Shown here one piece after another: positions 20,486 to 28,598 of a stretch of 64,000 bases of DNA. Source of the DNA: Mycobacterium sp. 155 (GTDB lineage Bacteria > Actinomycetota > Actinomycetes > Mycobacteriales > Mycobacteriaceae); the NCBI RefSeq assembly GCF_000373905.1, contig NZ_KB892705.1, positions 3,546,478-3,610,477 on the forward strand. The letters run 5' to 3'. Positions within the stretch are counted from its first letter, which is position 1. Every line of letters begins with the position of its first letter. Below the pieces are notes generated by a model. It had not been told where the DNA came from. It made no database searches and saw nothing but the letters and a program-made list of their open reading frames with translations. The position numbers and the translations under genes were made by a program.

Positions 20486-21847
20486 ATGACGGCAATCGAT
20501 TCCCTGACCGCCGTGCTGCCGGTCGGCGCGGTGCTGCGCGACCCCGACATCATCGAGCGATACCGGCGCGATTCCGCCGCTGACCCCGGCGCCGGCAGGC
20601 CGCTGGCAGTGGTGCGCGCCACCTCCACCGAAGACGTACAGGAGGTGCTGCGCTGGGCATCGGCACACCATGTCCCGGTGGTGCCGCGCGGCGCCGGATC
20701 GGGGTTGTCCGGTGGTGCGGATGCGGTCGACGACGCCATCGTGCTCAGTACCGAACGGATGCGCGACATTCGGATCGACGTAGCCACCCGCACCGCAGTG
20801 GTGCAGCCCGGCCTGACCAACGCCGAGGTCAAACACGCTGCCGCCGAACATGGCCTGTGGTATCCGCCGGATCCGGCCTCGGTCGACATCTCATCGATCG
20901 GCGGCAACGCCGCCACCAATGCCGGCGGACTGTGTTGCGTCAAGTACGGCGTCACCGGTGACTACGTGCTGGGCACGCAGGTGGTATTGGCCGACGGTAC
21001 TGCCGTGCGATTGGGCGGACCGCGCCTCAAAGACGTTGCCGGGCTCCCGTTGACGAAACTGTTCATCGGTTCGGAAGGCATCCTGGGGGTCATCACCGAG
21101 CTCACCCTGCGACTCATCCCGGCCCAGCCACCGGCATCGACCGTAGTGGCTCTGTTCGGCTCGGTACAGAGCGCCGCGAACGCGGTCGTGGCGATCACCA
21201 GGGTGGTACGTCCGGCGATGTTGGAATTCATGGACCACACCAGCATCAACGCGGTCGAGGACCATCTGAAGATGGGGCTGGACCGGTCGGCGCGGGCCAT
21301 GCTGCTGGTCCAGTCCGACGCACCCGGTGCAGCGGCCGACGAGGTAACCATCATCGTCGCCGAATGCGAGAAGTGCGGGGCAACAGAGGTATTCGCCACC
21401 GACGATCCCGCCGAGGGGGCGGCGTTCACCGCGGCGCGTCGGGCGATGTTCCCCGCGGTCGAGAAACTGGGCAGCCTGCTCTTGGAGGATGTGGCGGTTC
21501 CGATACCTCAATTGCCCGCCATGGTCACCGGGGTCGAGGACATCGCCGACGACTGCGATGTGCTGATCTGCACTGTCGCGCACGCCGGCGACGGCAACAC
21601 CCACCCGGTCATCGTGTTCGATCCCACTGATGCTGACGCGGTCGAACGCGCGCACCGCGCGTTCGCTCGGATCATGGAGCTGGCGATCGGACTTGGCGGC
21701 ACCATCACCGGTGAGCACGGGGTCGGGCGACTCAAACGTGACTGGCTGCCCGCCCAGCTCGGCGATGACGTGATGGGCCTGACCCGTCGCGTCAAAGACG
21801 CCCTCGACCCGCTTGGGATCCTCAATCCCGGTGCCGTGTTGCGCTAA
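20486..21847 (+). CDS. FAD-linked oxidase, GlcD/D-lactate dehydrogenase-like
   Basis: A 453-residue flavoprotein of the PCMH/VAO class. The FAD pyrophosphate-binding loop is VVPRGAGSGLSGGA (~ residues 66-79), the second FAD segment is ISSIGGNAATNAGG, and the C-terminal FAD_oxidase_C domain ends with HAGDGNTHP and the ITGEHGVGRLK motif that holds catalytic His residues. Such enzymes oxidise 2-hydroxy acids (glycolate, D-lactate, D-2-hydroxyglutarate). ATG 20486 follows GAGGAG. There is no GlcE/GlcF partner nearby, so it probably works alone. Exact substrate not clear. Confidence 0.88.
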   Translation: MTAIDSLTAVLPVGAVLRDPDIIERYRRDSAADPGAGRPLAVVRATSTEDVQEVLRWASAHHVPVVPRGAGSGLSGGADAVDDAIVLSTERMRDIRIDVATRTAVVQPGLTNAEVKHAAAEHGLWYPPDPASVDISSIGGNAATNAGGLCCVKYGVTGDYVLGTQVVLADGTAVRLGGPRLKDVAGLPLTKLFIGSEGILGVITELTLRLIPAQPPASTVVALFGSVQSAANAVVAITRVVRPAMLEFMDHTSINAVEDHLKMGLDRSARAMLLVQSDAPGAAADEVTIIVAECEKCGATEVFATDDPAEGAAFTAARRAMFPAVEKLGSLLLEDVAVPIPQLPAMVTGVEDIADDCDVLICTVAHAGDGNTHPVIVFDPTDADAVERAHRAFARIMELAIGLGGTITGEHGVGRLKRDWLPAQLGDDVMGLTRRVKDALDPLGILNPGAVLR

Positions 21848-21877
21848 GCGATCCACTCAGCCGCGGTAGACGGACTC

Positions 21878-21909
21878 GCCCGGCCCGGCCCGGCCCAGCC
21901 CGGCCCGGC
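21878..21909. repeat. Short CCGGC-type pentanucleotide repeat
   Basis: Six near-perfect CCGGC units (one CCAGC) follow the FAD oxidase gene. This is a C-rich, G-rich-on-the-other-strand simple repeat prone to slippage. It directly abuts palindromic element A. Confidence 0.7.
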
Positions 21910-21968
21910 GAGCGTGCGGGTCTGCTGCCCGACACGCTGGGTTTTACCGACAGTGCACGCACGCTCAC
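21908..21968 (+). repeat. Dispersed palindromic element, copy A
   Basis: Begins GCGAGCGTGCGGGTCTGCTG and ends with the complementary CGCACGCTC (21958-21966). It lies immediately left of the HNH gene. The first 28 bases match the reverse complement of 22378-22405 (copy B) at 27 positions. Solo copies occur at 30109 and 59939. Confidence 0.8.
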
Positions 21969-21986
21969 GCCGCCTACGCTCACGAC

Positions 21987-22337
21987 ATGGCGGTCAGTCG
22001 AACTCGTCGTGCGCGGGCGGCCCGCAAGCGTAAGCGTCGTCTCGACAATGTCGTCAACGACCTGACCGACGAGCAGTGGGCAGCGATCATGGCCGCGTGG
22101 AACGGCTGCGCATACTGCGGCGCGACCGGCCGGGCACTGCAGCGTGATTGCGTCATGGCAATCTCGCGTGGCGGGCGGTACACCATCGACAACGTGGTGC
22201 CGGCATGCGCGTCGTGTAATGCAAGCAAATGCAATGATGAGGTAACCGGCTGGATGCGGCGCAAGCGGCTCGACGAACGTCTCTTCCTGACGAGGTACGT
22301 GGAGATCCGTGCTGCGCTGACCGATACTGCACGCTGA
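21987..22337 (+). CDS. Small HNH-type endonuclease-like protein
   Basis: A basic 116-residue protein with an RTRRARAARKRKRR N-terminus and an HNH-like zinc-ribbon fold: CAYC near residue 41, then ISRGGRYTIDNVVPACASCNASK. The usual catalytic His of the DHxxP-type motif is Cys here (RDCVMAISRGG), while Asn and the second zinc pair are kept. It may be a divergent nuclease or an inactive DNA-binding relative. The gene stands alone between two inverted copies of a palindromic element, 498 bp end to end. ATG 21987 fits; no strong ribosome site is seen. Confidence 0.8.
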   Translation: MAVSRTRRARAARKRKRRLDNVVNDLTDEQWAAIMAAWNGCAYCGATGRALQRDCVMAISRGGRYTIDNVVPACASCNASKCNDEVTGWMRRKRLDERLFLTRYVEIRAALTDTAR

Positions 22338-22343
22338 CGGCGC

Positions 22344-22405
22344 CACGAGCGTGCGCGAAATGCTGCTGATTCACGGTGTGCCGGGCAGCAGACCCGCACG
22401 CTCGC
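22344..22405 (-). repeat. Dispersed palindromic element, copy B
   Basis: Inverted relative to copy A. Outer arm 22378-22405 is the reverse complement of the copy A start with one mismatch; the inner arm GAGCGTGCG is at 22347-22355. It lies between the HNH stop and the ABC permease stop. Confidence 0.8.
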
Positions 22406-22415
22406 GGTGCTTGGG

Positions 22416-23213
22416 TTAGCGCACGGCGGCGCGGCCCCGGATCCGGCCGAGCACCACCAGGGCCAGCAGGGTGACCAACAACAGGATGGTGGTGCACGCC
22501 GCGGCCTGGAACGCCTGGCCACGGTCGGTGAGTCCGAAGATGGTGACCGGCAACGTCTTCCACGTCGCGGGGTACACCATCACGGTGGCTCCCAGCTCAC
22601 CCATCGACAACGCCACGGCTAGCCCCGCCGCTGCCCCGAGCGCAGGCATCAGCAGCGGTAGCGTCACCCTCACCAGCACCCGAACCGGGCTCGCACCAAG
22701 GGATTCCGCAGCCTGCCGGTAAGCCGGATCGATCCGGTCCAGCGCCGCCGACACCGCACTGAACGCGAACGCCAGCACCAGCACGGTGTGGGCCAGGATC
22801 ACGATCCATCGTGTGCCGCCGAGCAGCAGCGGGCGCGAGTTGAACGCGATGAGCAACCCGAGGCCGATGGCCACCGAAGGCACCGCGATGGGCAGGTGGA
22901 ACACGGCATCGGTGATACGGCGCAACCACGTCGGGGATTCCACGACAGCCAGCGCCGCCCAGGTGCCCAGCACCAGCGCGATAGCGCCGGCCAGGAACGC
23001 CGTCTGCAGGCTCACCGACAAGCTGTCCAGGTTCTCCCCCGCCAACGCGTTGTGAAAATGGCCGAATCCGAGATGGGAGGGCAGCGCCGAGGTCCACGTC
23101 CCGGCCAGCCCGGCCAACACCACTGTGGCCAGCGGCGCAACGAACACCACCAACACCACCGTCGCGAACAGTGCGAGCGCAACGATCCTAGTTCGCCGGT
23201 TCCACAGCAGCAT
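22416..23213 (-). CDS. ABC transporter permease, 2-aminoethylphosphonate type (PhnV-like)
   Basis: Inner-membrane subunit of 265 residues with six hydrophobic helices. The EAA loop that docks onto the ATPase reads YRQAAESLGASPVRVLVRVTLPLLMP. It is the last gene of a five-gene operon (hydrolase, binding protein, ATPase, two permeases) and overlaps the preceding permease by 26 bp. The gene set matches PhnSTUV-type aminoethylphosphonate importers; a ferric or thiamine/spermidine importer would look similar, so the substrate call rests mostly on the phosphonatase-like neighbour. Confidence 0.85.
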   Translation of the reverse strand: MLLWNRRTRIVALALFATVVLVVFVAPLATVVLAGLAGTWTSALPSHLGFGHFHNALAGENLDSLSVSLQTAFLAGAIALVLGTWAALAVVESPTWLRRITDAVFHLPIAVPSVAIGLGLLIAFNSRPLLLGGTRWIVILAHTVLVLAFAFSAVSAALDRIDPAYRQAAESLGASPVRVLVRVTLPLLMPALGAAAGLAVALSMGELGATVMVYPATWKTLPVTIFGLTDRGQAFQAAACTTILLLVTLLALVVLGRIRGRAAVR

Positions 23214-24111
23214 CGGCCGAACCCTTTCCAGTTGTCATGCGGGCAAACACTATTCGGTACACCGCGTACAGACTGAGCGACAGCGCGACCTGGACGGTCG
23301 CGATCACCGCGGCGCCCGGCAGGTCGAAGGTGACGATGCCGCGGGTGTAGATCAGCACCGGAAGCGTGATGACGCCCTTGGCCCCCGTGAACAACACGAT
23401 GCCGAACTCGTTGAGCGTCAACAGCAAAACCAGGCTGCCGCCGGCCATCAGCGCCGGCCATACTTCCGGCATGATCACCGACCGCAGCACCCGCAGCGGC
23501 GAGGCACCGAGACTGGCCGCCACGTCGAGTTGCGCGCGCGGTAGCAGCGCGAACGCCGCCAGCAGCGGACGCACCACAAACGGAGTGAAGAAGGTGATCT
23601 CGGCGGCGATCACACCGGCGGGCGTGTAGAGGAAGTTCAGCACCGGTTCGTGCCCGCCGGTGAGGCTCAGGATCGCGGCGTTGACCGCGCCCGCGGTCCC
23701 GTACAGGAACGTAAACGCCAGGGTGATGAGAAACGACGGCAGGGACAGCACGGTGTCGATCAGCCGGCCCACCAGCTGCGAGCCTGGAAACGGCACGAAC
23801 GCCAGCACAATCGCGAGGAAGCTGCCGAGGATCAGACACCCGACGGTAGCGGTGACGGCGATGGCGACCGTGCGCCACAACGCATCCCGGAACACTGCCG
23901 AGCCCAGCACCTCCGCCCAGCTGCCGGTGTCGGCGGCCTCGCCGAGCACGCGCAGCAGCGGGTAGAGCGCGATCAGCAGCACCACCAGCAGCGGCGGCAC
24001 AACCCACAGCGCGGCACGTGACCGCGGCGGCACAACCCACAGCGCGGCACGTGACCGCGGCGGCGCGGGCCGGTCCACGGCCGTCACAACCGGTTCGTCG
24101 AGAACGGTCAT
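23188..24111 (-). CDS. ABC transporter permease, 2-aminoethylphosphonate type (PhnU-like)
   Basis: Partner permease of 307 residues with six helices and the EAA loop LDVAASLGASPLRVLRSVIMPEVWP. The start codon overlaps the ATPase stop (ATGA). Near the N-terminus an exact 33-bp tandem duplication repeats PPRSRAALWVV just before the first helix, lengthening the cytoplasmic tail without breaking the frame. It forms a heterodimeric channel with the downstream permease. Confidence 0.86.
   Translation of the reverse strand: MTVLDEPVVTAVDRPAPPRSRAALWVVPPRSRAALWVVPPLLVVLLIALYPLLRVLGEAADTGSWAEVLGSAVFRDALWRTVAIAVTATVGCLILGSFLAIVLAFVPFPGSQLVGRLIDTVLSLPSFLITLAFTFLYGTAGAVNAAILSLTGGHEPVLNFLYTPAGVIAAEITFFTPFVVRPLLAAFALLPRAQLDVAASLGASPLRVLRSVIMPEVWPALMAGGSLVLLLTLNEFGIVLFTGAKGVITLPVLIYTRGIVTFDLPGAAVIATVQVALSLSLYAVYRIVFARMTTGKGSADAAVEPAN
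23992..24063 (-). repeat. Exact 33-bp tandem duplication in permease gene
   Basis: Units 23992-24024 and 24025-24057 are identical, followed by six bases of a third. Each encodes 11 residues ending in ALWVV. Confidence 0.9.
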
Positions 24112-25280
24112 CCGGCCACCTGCACGAGCACCCCGGCCGGCTCGGGGATCCGGACACCGACTTCACTGGCCACCTCGAACTGCGCGTGGCCGGGTACGTC
24201 GAGCTCGACGAGGCAGTCGGCAAGACCGTTGACGGACAACACAAGACGTGTCGTCGCGCCGCGCCACACCGCGGACTTGACCTCGGCCCGCATCGCCTCC
24301 CGGTCACCCAGTGACACGACTTGCAGCGCGTGCGGGCGGATACACAGCAGCGCCGCGGATCCCGGTGCCCAGTCAGCCTTGCCGACAGCGGGCTGCGGCG
24401 CCTCCGCGCTGACCGTCCGGCCGGCGATCGTCACCAGCGCCGAGGTTCCGATGACCCGGCCCACCGTGCACGGAATCAGGTTGGCCCCGCCGAGAAATGC
24501 CGCCGTAAAACTGGTCGGGGGTCGTTTCCACAGATTCTCTGCGGTGTCGACGTCCATCAGCCGGGCGTTGTTCATCACCACGATCCGGTCGGCCAGGGCC
24601 AGTGCTTCGGACTGATCGTGCGTGACGTAGAGCATCGCCGTGTCGGGCAACGACTCCTTGAGCTGCTGCAGTTCGGCCAGCATCGATTGGCGCAGCTGCG
24701 CGTCGAGCGCCGCGAGCGGCTCGTCGAGCAGCAGTACCCTGGGCCGGATCGCGAGGGCCCGGGCGATCGCGATGCGCTGCTGCTGACCACCGGAAAGCTC
24801 ACGGGGCAAACGCTTTCCGTAGGACGCCATGCCGACCATGTCCAGCGCTTCGGCCACCCGTGGACCGATCTCCGCGCGCGGGACCCGCTGAGCCTTGAGG
24901 CCGAACGCCACATTCTCGGCTACCCGCATGTGCGGGAACAGCGCGTAGGACTGCAGCACCACGCCGATGCCGCGTTTGGCCGGCGGCAGGTCGGTGATGT
25001 CTCGCCCGTCCAGCCGCACCGTCCCCGACGTGGGTCGCGAGAAGCCGGCGAGCGCGCCCAGCGCTGTCGACTTCCCCGACCCGCTCGGCCCCAGCAGCGC
25101 CACCGTCTCTCCGGTGGCCACGCGCAGGTTGAAATCGATCAGGGCCTGCGTCACGCGCTTGCCCCGCCCGTAGCGCACACCCACCCGATCGAATGTGATT
25201 GCCGGGATGAGAGATTCCTGCTTCTCGGCTTGCTCGTGTGCAGCGTTGGTCTTCGTCCCACTCACTCGGATCTCGGTCAT
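24108..25280 (-). CDS. ABC transporter ATP-binding protein (PhnT-like)
   Basis: Cytoplasmic ATPase of the importer, 390 residues. Walker A GPSGSGKST is at residues 64-72, the signature LSGGQ at 162-166 and Walker B VLLLDEP at 182-188, with a C-terminal TOBE-like regulatory domain (~ residues 280-390). ATG 25280 (MTEIRV) is one base from the stop of the binding-protein gene; upstream in-frame sequence belongs to that gene. It energises uptake by the two permeases that follow. Confidence 0.9.
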   Translation of the reverse strand: MTEIRVSGTKTNAAHEQAEKQESLIPAITFDRVGVRYGRGKRVTQALIDFNLRVATGETVALLGPSGSGKSTALGALAGFSRPTSGTVRLDGRDITDLPPAKRGIGVVLQSYALFPHMRVAENVAFGLKAQRVPRAEIGPRVAEALDMVGMASYGKRLPRELSGGQQQRIAIARALAIRPRVLLLDEPLAALDAQLRQSMLAELQQLKESLPDTAMLYVTHDQSEALALADRIVVMNNARLMDVDTAENLWKRPPTSFTAAFLGGANLIPCTVGRVIGTSALVTIAGRTVSAEAPQPAVGKADWAPGSAALLCIRPHALQVVSLGDREAMRAEVKSAVWRGATTRLVLSVNGLADCLVELDVPGHAQFEVASEVGVRIPEPAGVLVQVAG

Positions 25281-25281
25281 G

Positions 25282-26328
25282 TCAGTTCCCGGTGGCTTTC
25301 TGGTACGCCGCGACGTCGGCGTCGAGCCCGCTGAGCACCTCGTTCCAGTCCGGCACCCACACTTCCACGCCGTCGAGCACCCCGGCTGGTGTATTCGGCT
25401 GCGGTGCAATGCCACTGACGATGCTGTCCCGCACCGGAAGGCCCAGCGCACCGGAGGCGACGGTCTTCTGCACGTCGTCGGAGAGCAGGAAGGTCAGCAA
25501 CTTCTTGGCGTTGTCGGCGTGCGGCGCACCTTTCGTGACACCGGCGACGTAGGGCAGCGACACCGTAGTGCGCTTACCGTCATGAGCGGGGATGAAGATA
25601 CTGAAGGTCGATCCGTCGTCCTTGATGGAACCTAGGTTCATCTGCACGTCGCCGTTGGCCACCAGCAGTTCGCCGTTGCTGACCTTGGGTTGCAGCTTGC
25701 CCGTGGACGAGGACGGCCCAACGTTGTTGGCTTGCAGCTTGCTCAGGTAATCGAGCGCGCCGTCACGCCCGCGCAGGTGCTGCAGCAGCACGAGCACCGC
25801 GGTACCGTCACCGGCCTGTCCCGGTGTCGAGTACTGCAACTTACCCTTGAACCGCGGGTCCAGCAGATCGTCCCAACCGGCCGGAGCCGGCTGCACCGAC
25901 GGGTTGGCGATGAAGCTCAGCGCGTTGTTCACGATCGGTACGTACCTGCCGTCCGGCCCGACCTGGCCGGGCGCGATACCGGTGGTGTCAACCGCACTGG
26001 GCACCAAAAGCCCGGATTTATCTGCCTTCTGGATGAACGGCGGCAGGGTCACCAGCAGGTCGGCCTGCGAATTGGACTGTTCCTTCTCGACCCGGGATAC
26101 CACTTCGCCGGAGCCCGCCTCGACCAGGTTCACCGCGATACCGGTGTCCTTGGTGAACGTATCGAACGTCGACTTGTACCAGGCGCCAAGGCCATCGGCG
26201 CTGTAGACCGTGACGGCGCCCGCGGCACCTGAGCCGCTTGACCCGGTGCCACCGCAGGCCGTGCTCACCATGCCGGTGAGCACGGCCGCAGCGATTGCCG
26301 TCGCGCGCAGGAGATGTCGTGTCTTCAT
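25282..26328 (-). CDS. ABC transporter substrate-binding lipoprotein (PhnS-like)
   Basis: Extracytoplasmic solute-binding protein of 348 residues. A lipoprotein signal peptide ends at MVSTAC with Cys25 as the lipidated residue, then a Gly/Ser linker. The mature part begins VTVYSADGLGAWYKSTFDTF, the pattern of family 1 / iron- and phosphonate-binding proteins. It captures the substrate outside the membrane for the permease pair. Fifteen bases separate it from the hydrolase stop. The phosphonate assignment is from operon context and overall resemblance, not from verified binding residues. Confidence 0.86.
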   Translation of the reverse strand: MKTRHLLRATAIAAAVLTGMVSTACGGTGSSGSGAAGAVTVYSADGLGAWYKSTFDTFTKDTGIAVNLVEAGSGEVVSRVEKEQSNSQADLLVTLPPFIQKADKSGLLVPSAVDTTGIAPGQVGPDGRYVPIVNNALSFIANPSVQPAPAGWDDLLDPRFKGKLQYSTPGQAGDGTAVLVLLQHLRGRDGALDYLSKLQANNVGPSSSTGKLQPKVSNGELLVANGDVQMNLGSIKDDGSTFSIFIPAHDGKRTTVSLPYVAGVTKGAPHADNAKKLLTFLLSDDVQKTVASGALGLPVRDSIVSGIAPQPNTPAGVLDGVEVWVPDWNEVLSGLDADVAAYQKATGN

Positions 26329-26343
26329 GAGTTCCTTCTCTGA

Positions 26344-27042
26344 TCAGCCAAGCAACAACAGGTCGGCGAAGTCGGTGACGGATCCGACCACATGGGTGGC
26401 TCCGGCGGCCCGCAGTTGTTCTTCGGAATGCGCGCCGGTGAGGGTGCCGGCGGCCACCGCGACACCTGCGCGAAGGGCACTTTCGATGTCGTTGGCGGTG
26501 TCGCCGAGGGCAGCGACATTATCGACGCCGTCGACCTCCAATCGGAGCAACGCTGTCAGGATCAGGTCCGGGTGCGGTCGGCCACGTACTCCTGGGCCCG
26601 GCGCGAGGACGAGATCGGCCAAGTCCTGCCAGCCGAGCGCGGCCAGCAGCTTGCCCTGCGTGACGGCGCTGAATCCGGTGGTCAGAGCGACCTTGATGCC
26701 GGCCTCGCGCAACTCGGTGATCGCCTCTGCCGCACCGTCGATGGGCTCGGCGCGCCCGCCGGCGATCAGCTCGGCGTAGGCCTGTTCGAATTCGGCGTTG
26801 GCATGCTGGGCGATGTCCTCGGCGCCAAACAGTGCCCGGAATACCTCGATTTTGGACTGCCCCATGGTGTCGAGCACGTACTTGCGAGCGCGGTCGCGTT
26901 CCGGGCCTTCGACGGGAAGCCCGACAGCGTTGCCTGCAGCGTCGAAAGCGCTGACCACCAAGCCGCCGTCGGACACCGTGGTGCCGGCCATATCTATCAC
27001 CGCGAGTTGTATGTCATCGAGTGGTATCTCATTGCTGGACAT
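26344..27042 (-). CDS. Phosphonatase-like HAD hydrolase (PhnX-like)
   Basis: A 232-residue haloacid-dehalogenase-fold enzyme. Motif I is VIDMAGTTVSDGG (nucleophile Asp within D-x-A-G-T), motif II is ALTTGFS, and motif IV is ALGDTANDIES. DMAGTT rather than DWAGT is typical of the phosphonatase-like group found with aminoethylphosphonate importers. True PhnX cleaves phosphonoacetaldehyde to acetaldehyde and phosphate; I do not see the Schiff-base Lys motif clearly, so the substrate may differ. ATG 27042 follows AAGGGA. The frame continues upstream only through remnant sequence. Confidence 0.87.
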   Translation of the reverse strand: MSSNEIPLDDIQLAVIDMAGTTVSDGGLVVSAFDAAGNAVGLPVEGPERDRARKYVLDTMGQSKIEVFRALFGAEDIAQHANAEFEQAYAELIAGGRAEPIDGAAEAITELREAGIKVALTTGFSAVTQGKLLAALGWQDLADLVLAPGPGVRGRPHPDLILTALLRLEVDGVDNVAALGDTANDIESALRAGVAVAAGTLTGAHSEEQLRAAGATHVVGSVTDFADLLLLG

Positions 27043-27107
27043 GCGTTTTCCCTTACTCAAAATTTCGATCAGATCGACGGTCCACTCGGCGGCGGCCCGC
27101 GTGAGCG

Positions 27108-27197
27108 TCATACCTCGTTCGCGCCGGCCCAGCGACGCACCGCTTCGACGGCATGCGCGGTGCCGAGAATCCCTCCAGCGACAATCGCCACGCGCAT
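27108..27197 (-). pseudogene. Remnant of FAD-dependent oxidoreductase (TIGR03364-like) at operon head
   Basis: A 29-codon open frame starts MRVAIVAGGILGTAHAVE, then hits a stop. This is the N-terminal Rossmann beta-alpha unit of the flavin oxidoreductases that usually sit beside this PhnX-like hydrolase and importer, with the first Gly of G-x-G-x-x-G changed to Ala. Directly after, in another frame and reading towards the hydrolase, comes RGMTLTRAAAEWTVDLI (to about 27060), which resembles the C-terminal glycine turn and last helix of the same family. The simplest reading is a large internal deletion with a frameshift. The family assignment is from memory of the sequences. Confidence 0.6.
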
Positions 27198-27418
27198 GGT
27201 TGATGACCATCGCCGCTGATCACGTCCGCCCGCAGTCCTGTGGGTGTTGTGGCGCCGAACACCAGGTTAAAAACTGGTATAGAGCTCCGCCACGTGCTGG
27301 ACCCGCTGCCGCGGGGACCGGATCGCGTTCGAGACCGTGCTGACGTGAGCGATGCGCATGACGTGTGACACCTGCCGGTGTTGATGGGCAAACCTGCCGT
27401 GACACATGCCTTTTGGAG
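27198..27418. other. Intergenic region upstream of phosphonate operon
   Basis: No gene supported. It contains AACTGGTATAGAGCTC (27278-27293), loosely like GntR-type operators found near phosphonate genes, and a short minus-strand frame (27267-27359) with weak LacI-like residues. The operon promoter should be here. Confidence 0.35.
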
Positions 27419-28558
27419 TCAGCCTGTGCGTTTCGCGCGCGTCGGGTGCCAGATGACCGCCATCGCTGCGCATCCACCGGCCAGCACCACGAATGCCATC
27501 GGGAACGAGCCCGACGTGGCGAGTGCACCGGCCACCAGAGCGCCCATTCCGGTTCCGCTGTCGAAGCCGACATTCCAAGCCGCGCTCACTGTGCCGCGGG
27601 ACTGTCCGCCCGTAGCGGCGAACGCCTGCACCAGGGTGAGGTTCTGCAGCCCGCCGTACGCCAGCCCGAGGAGCAGAGCGCCGATAACAATCAGCGCAGG
27701 GCTGTGGCTGATTCCCGCGGCGATCACGGCCAGTCCGGCGGCACCGAGATAAAGCATCGGGGCAATGAATCGGGTTGCCCCGAACCGATCGGCGAAACCG
27801 CCGATCAACCAGCGCGCGAGCGTCGCCGGTCCGGTCAGTGCCAGCAGTGCCGCGAAGGACGTTGCCGCATTGCCGAATTGGGACGCAAACGTGAGGACGG
27901 CGCCACCCCCGGCGGTGATCACGACAAGTGCGCCGACCGGGCGCAGCAGGCCCCGGCTCGCCGCGCGAAATTCACCGCGCTGCGCCGGAGGTCGGGGCAC
28001 CGGATGAATGACCGTCAGCGCCAGCGGTACGGCCAGCAGCGGCGCGGAGCCGAGTACGAATACCGGGGTGTATCCGACATGGTGGACCAGCCACGTCGAC
28101 ATCGGAGTGAGGACGAATTGCGTTGCAGCGATGGCAAGTCCGTATGCGCCGGCCGCCCGCCCGCGTTGCTCCTGAGCGAACAAGCCTGCAATACCGTCGA
28201 CGCCATACACCGTGAGAATGCCGAATCCCAACCCGCGCAACGCGGCGAGCAGCAGCACCGCCGGCAGGTCGTGGGCGACGAGATGCGCGATTGCGGGGGC
28301 GCCGAGCAGTGTCAGCCCGATCGCCAAGGTAGCCGGCCACCCCAGACGGCGCAGCACCAGCCCGACCGACAGTTGTGCCAGCACAGTGCATGCCATCAGG
28401 ACGGCGTTGACCAGTCCGGCGCCGAAATCGTCGGCACCGTTGTGCACCGCCCACATCGGCGCCACCGGCAGCAACAGGGCGAAACCGACGAAGCCCAGCA
28501 CGGCGGCGCCCAACAACGCCGGCATGCCGGGCGCCCTCCACACCGTTACGGGCATCAT
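27419..28558 (-). CDS. Major facilitator superfamily transporter
   Basis: A 379-residue secondary transporter with about eleven to twelve helices. The loop 2-3 region (LSVGLVLRRLGWPATLAIG) and the corresponding GGFADRFGATRFIAP loop match the two-halves MFS pattern with the D-R-x-G motif. These are usually drug or metabolite exporters. It lies 40 bp after the cation exchanger on the same strand and upstream of the phosphonate operon, separated by a 200-bp gap. Substrate unknown. Confidence 0.85.
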   Translation of the reverse strand: MMPVTVWRAPGMPALLGAAVLGFVGFALLLPVAPMWAVHNGADDFGAGLVNAVLMACTVLAQLSVGLVLRRLGWPATLAIGLTLLGAPAIAHLVAHDLPAVLLLAALRGLGFGILTVYGVDGIAGLFAQEQRGRAAGAYGLAIAATQFVLTPMSTWLVHHVGYTPVFVLGSAPLLAVPLALTVIHPVPRPPAQRGEFRAASRGLLRPVGALVVITAGGGAVLTFASQFGNAATSFAALLALTGPATLARWLIGGFADRFGATRFIAPMLYLGAAGLAVIAAGISHSPALIVIGALLLGLAYGGLQNLTLVQAFAATGGQSRGTVSAAWNVGFDSGTGMGALVAGALATSGSFPMAFVVLAGGCAAMAVIWHPTRAKRTG

Positions 28559-28598
28559 CGGTGGAACACTACGGCCCCACCGATCAAGGTGGCGTGCG

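Noticed and set aside
23012..24307. 431-codon Arg/Cys-rich frame on the minus strand.
   Set aside because: Frame-shifted shadow of the two ABC permease genes, with composition unlike a real protein.
27267..27359. Minus-strand 30-codon frame MRIAHVSTVSNAIRSPRQ with LacI-like helix-turn-helix residues, possible regulator remnant.
   Set aside because: Too short and the resemblance is to a few residues only; it could arise by chance in GC-rich DNA.
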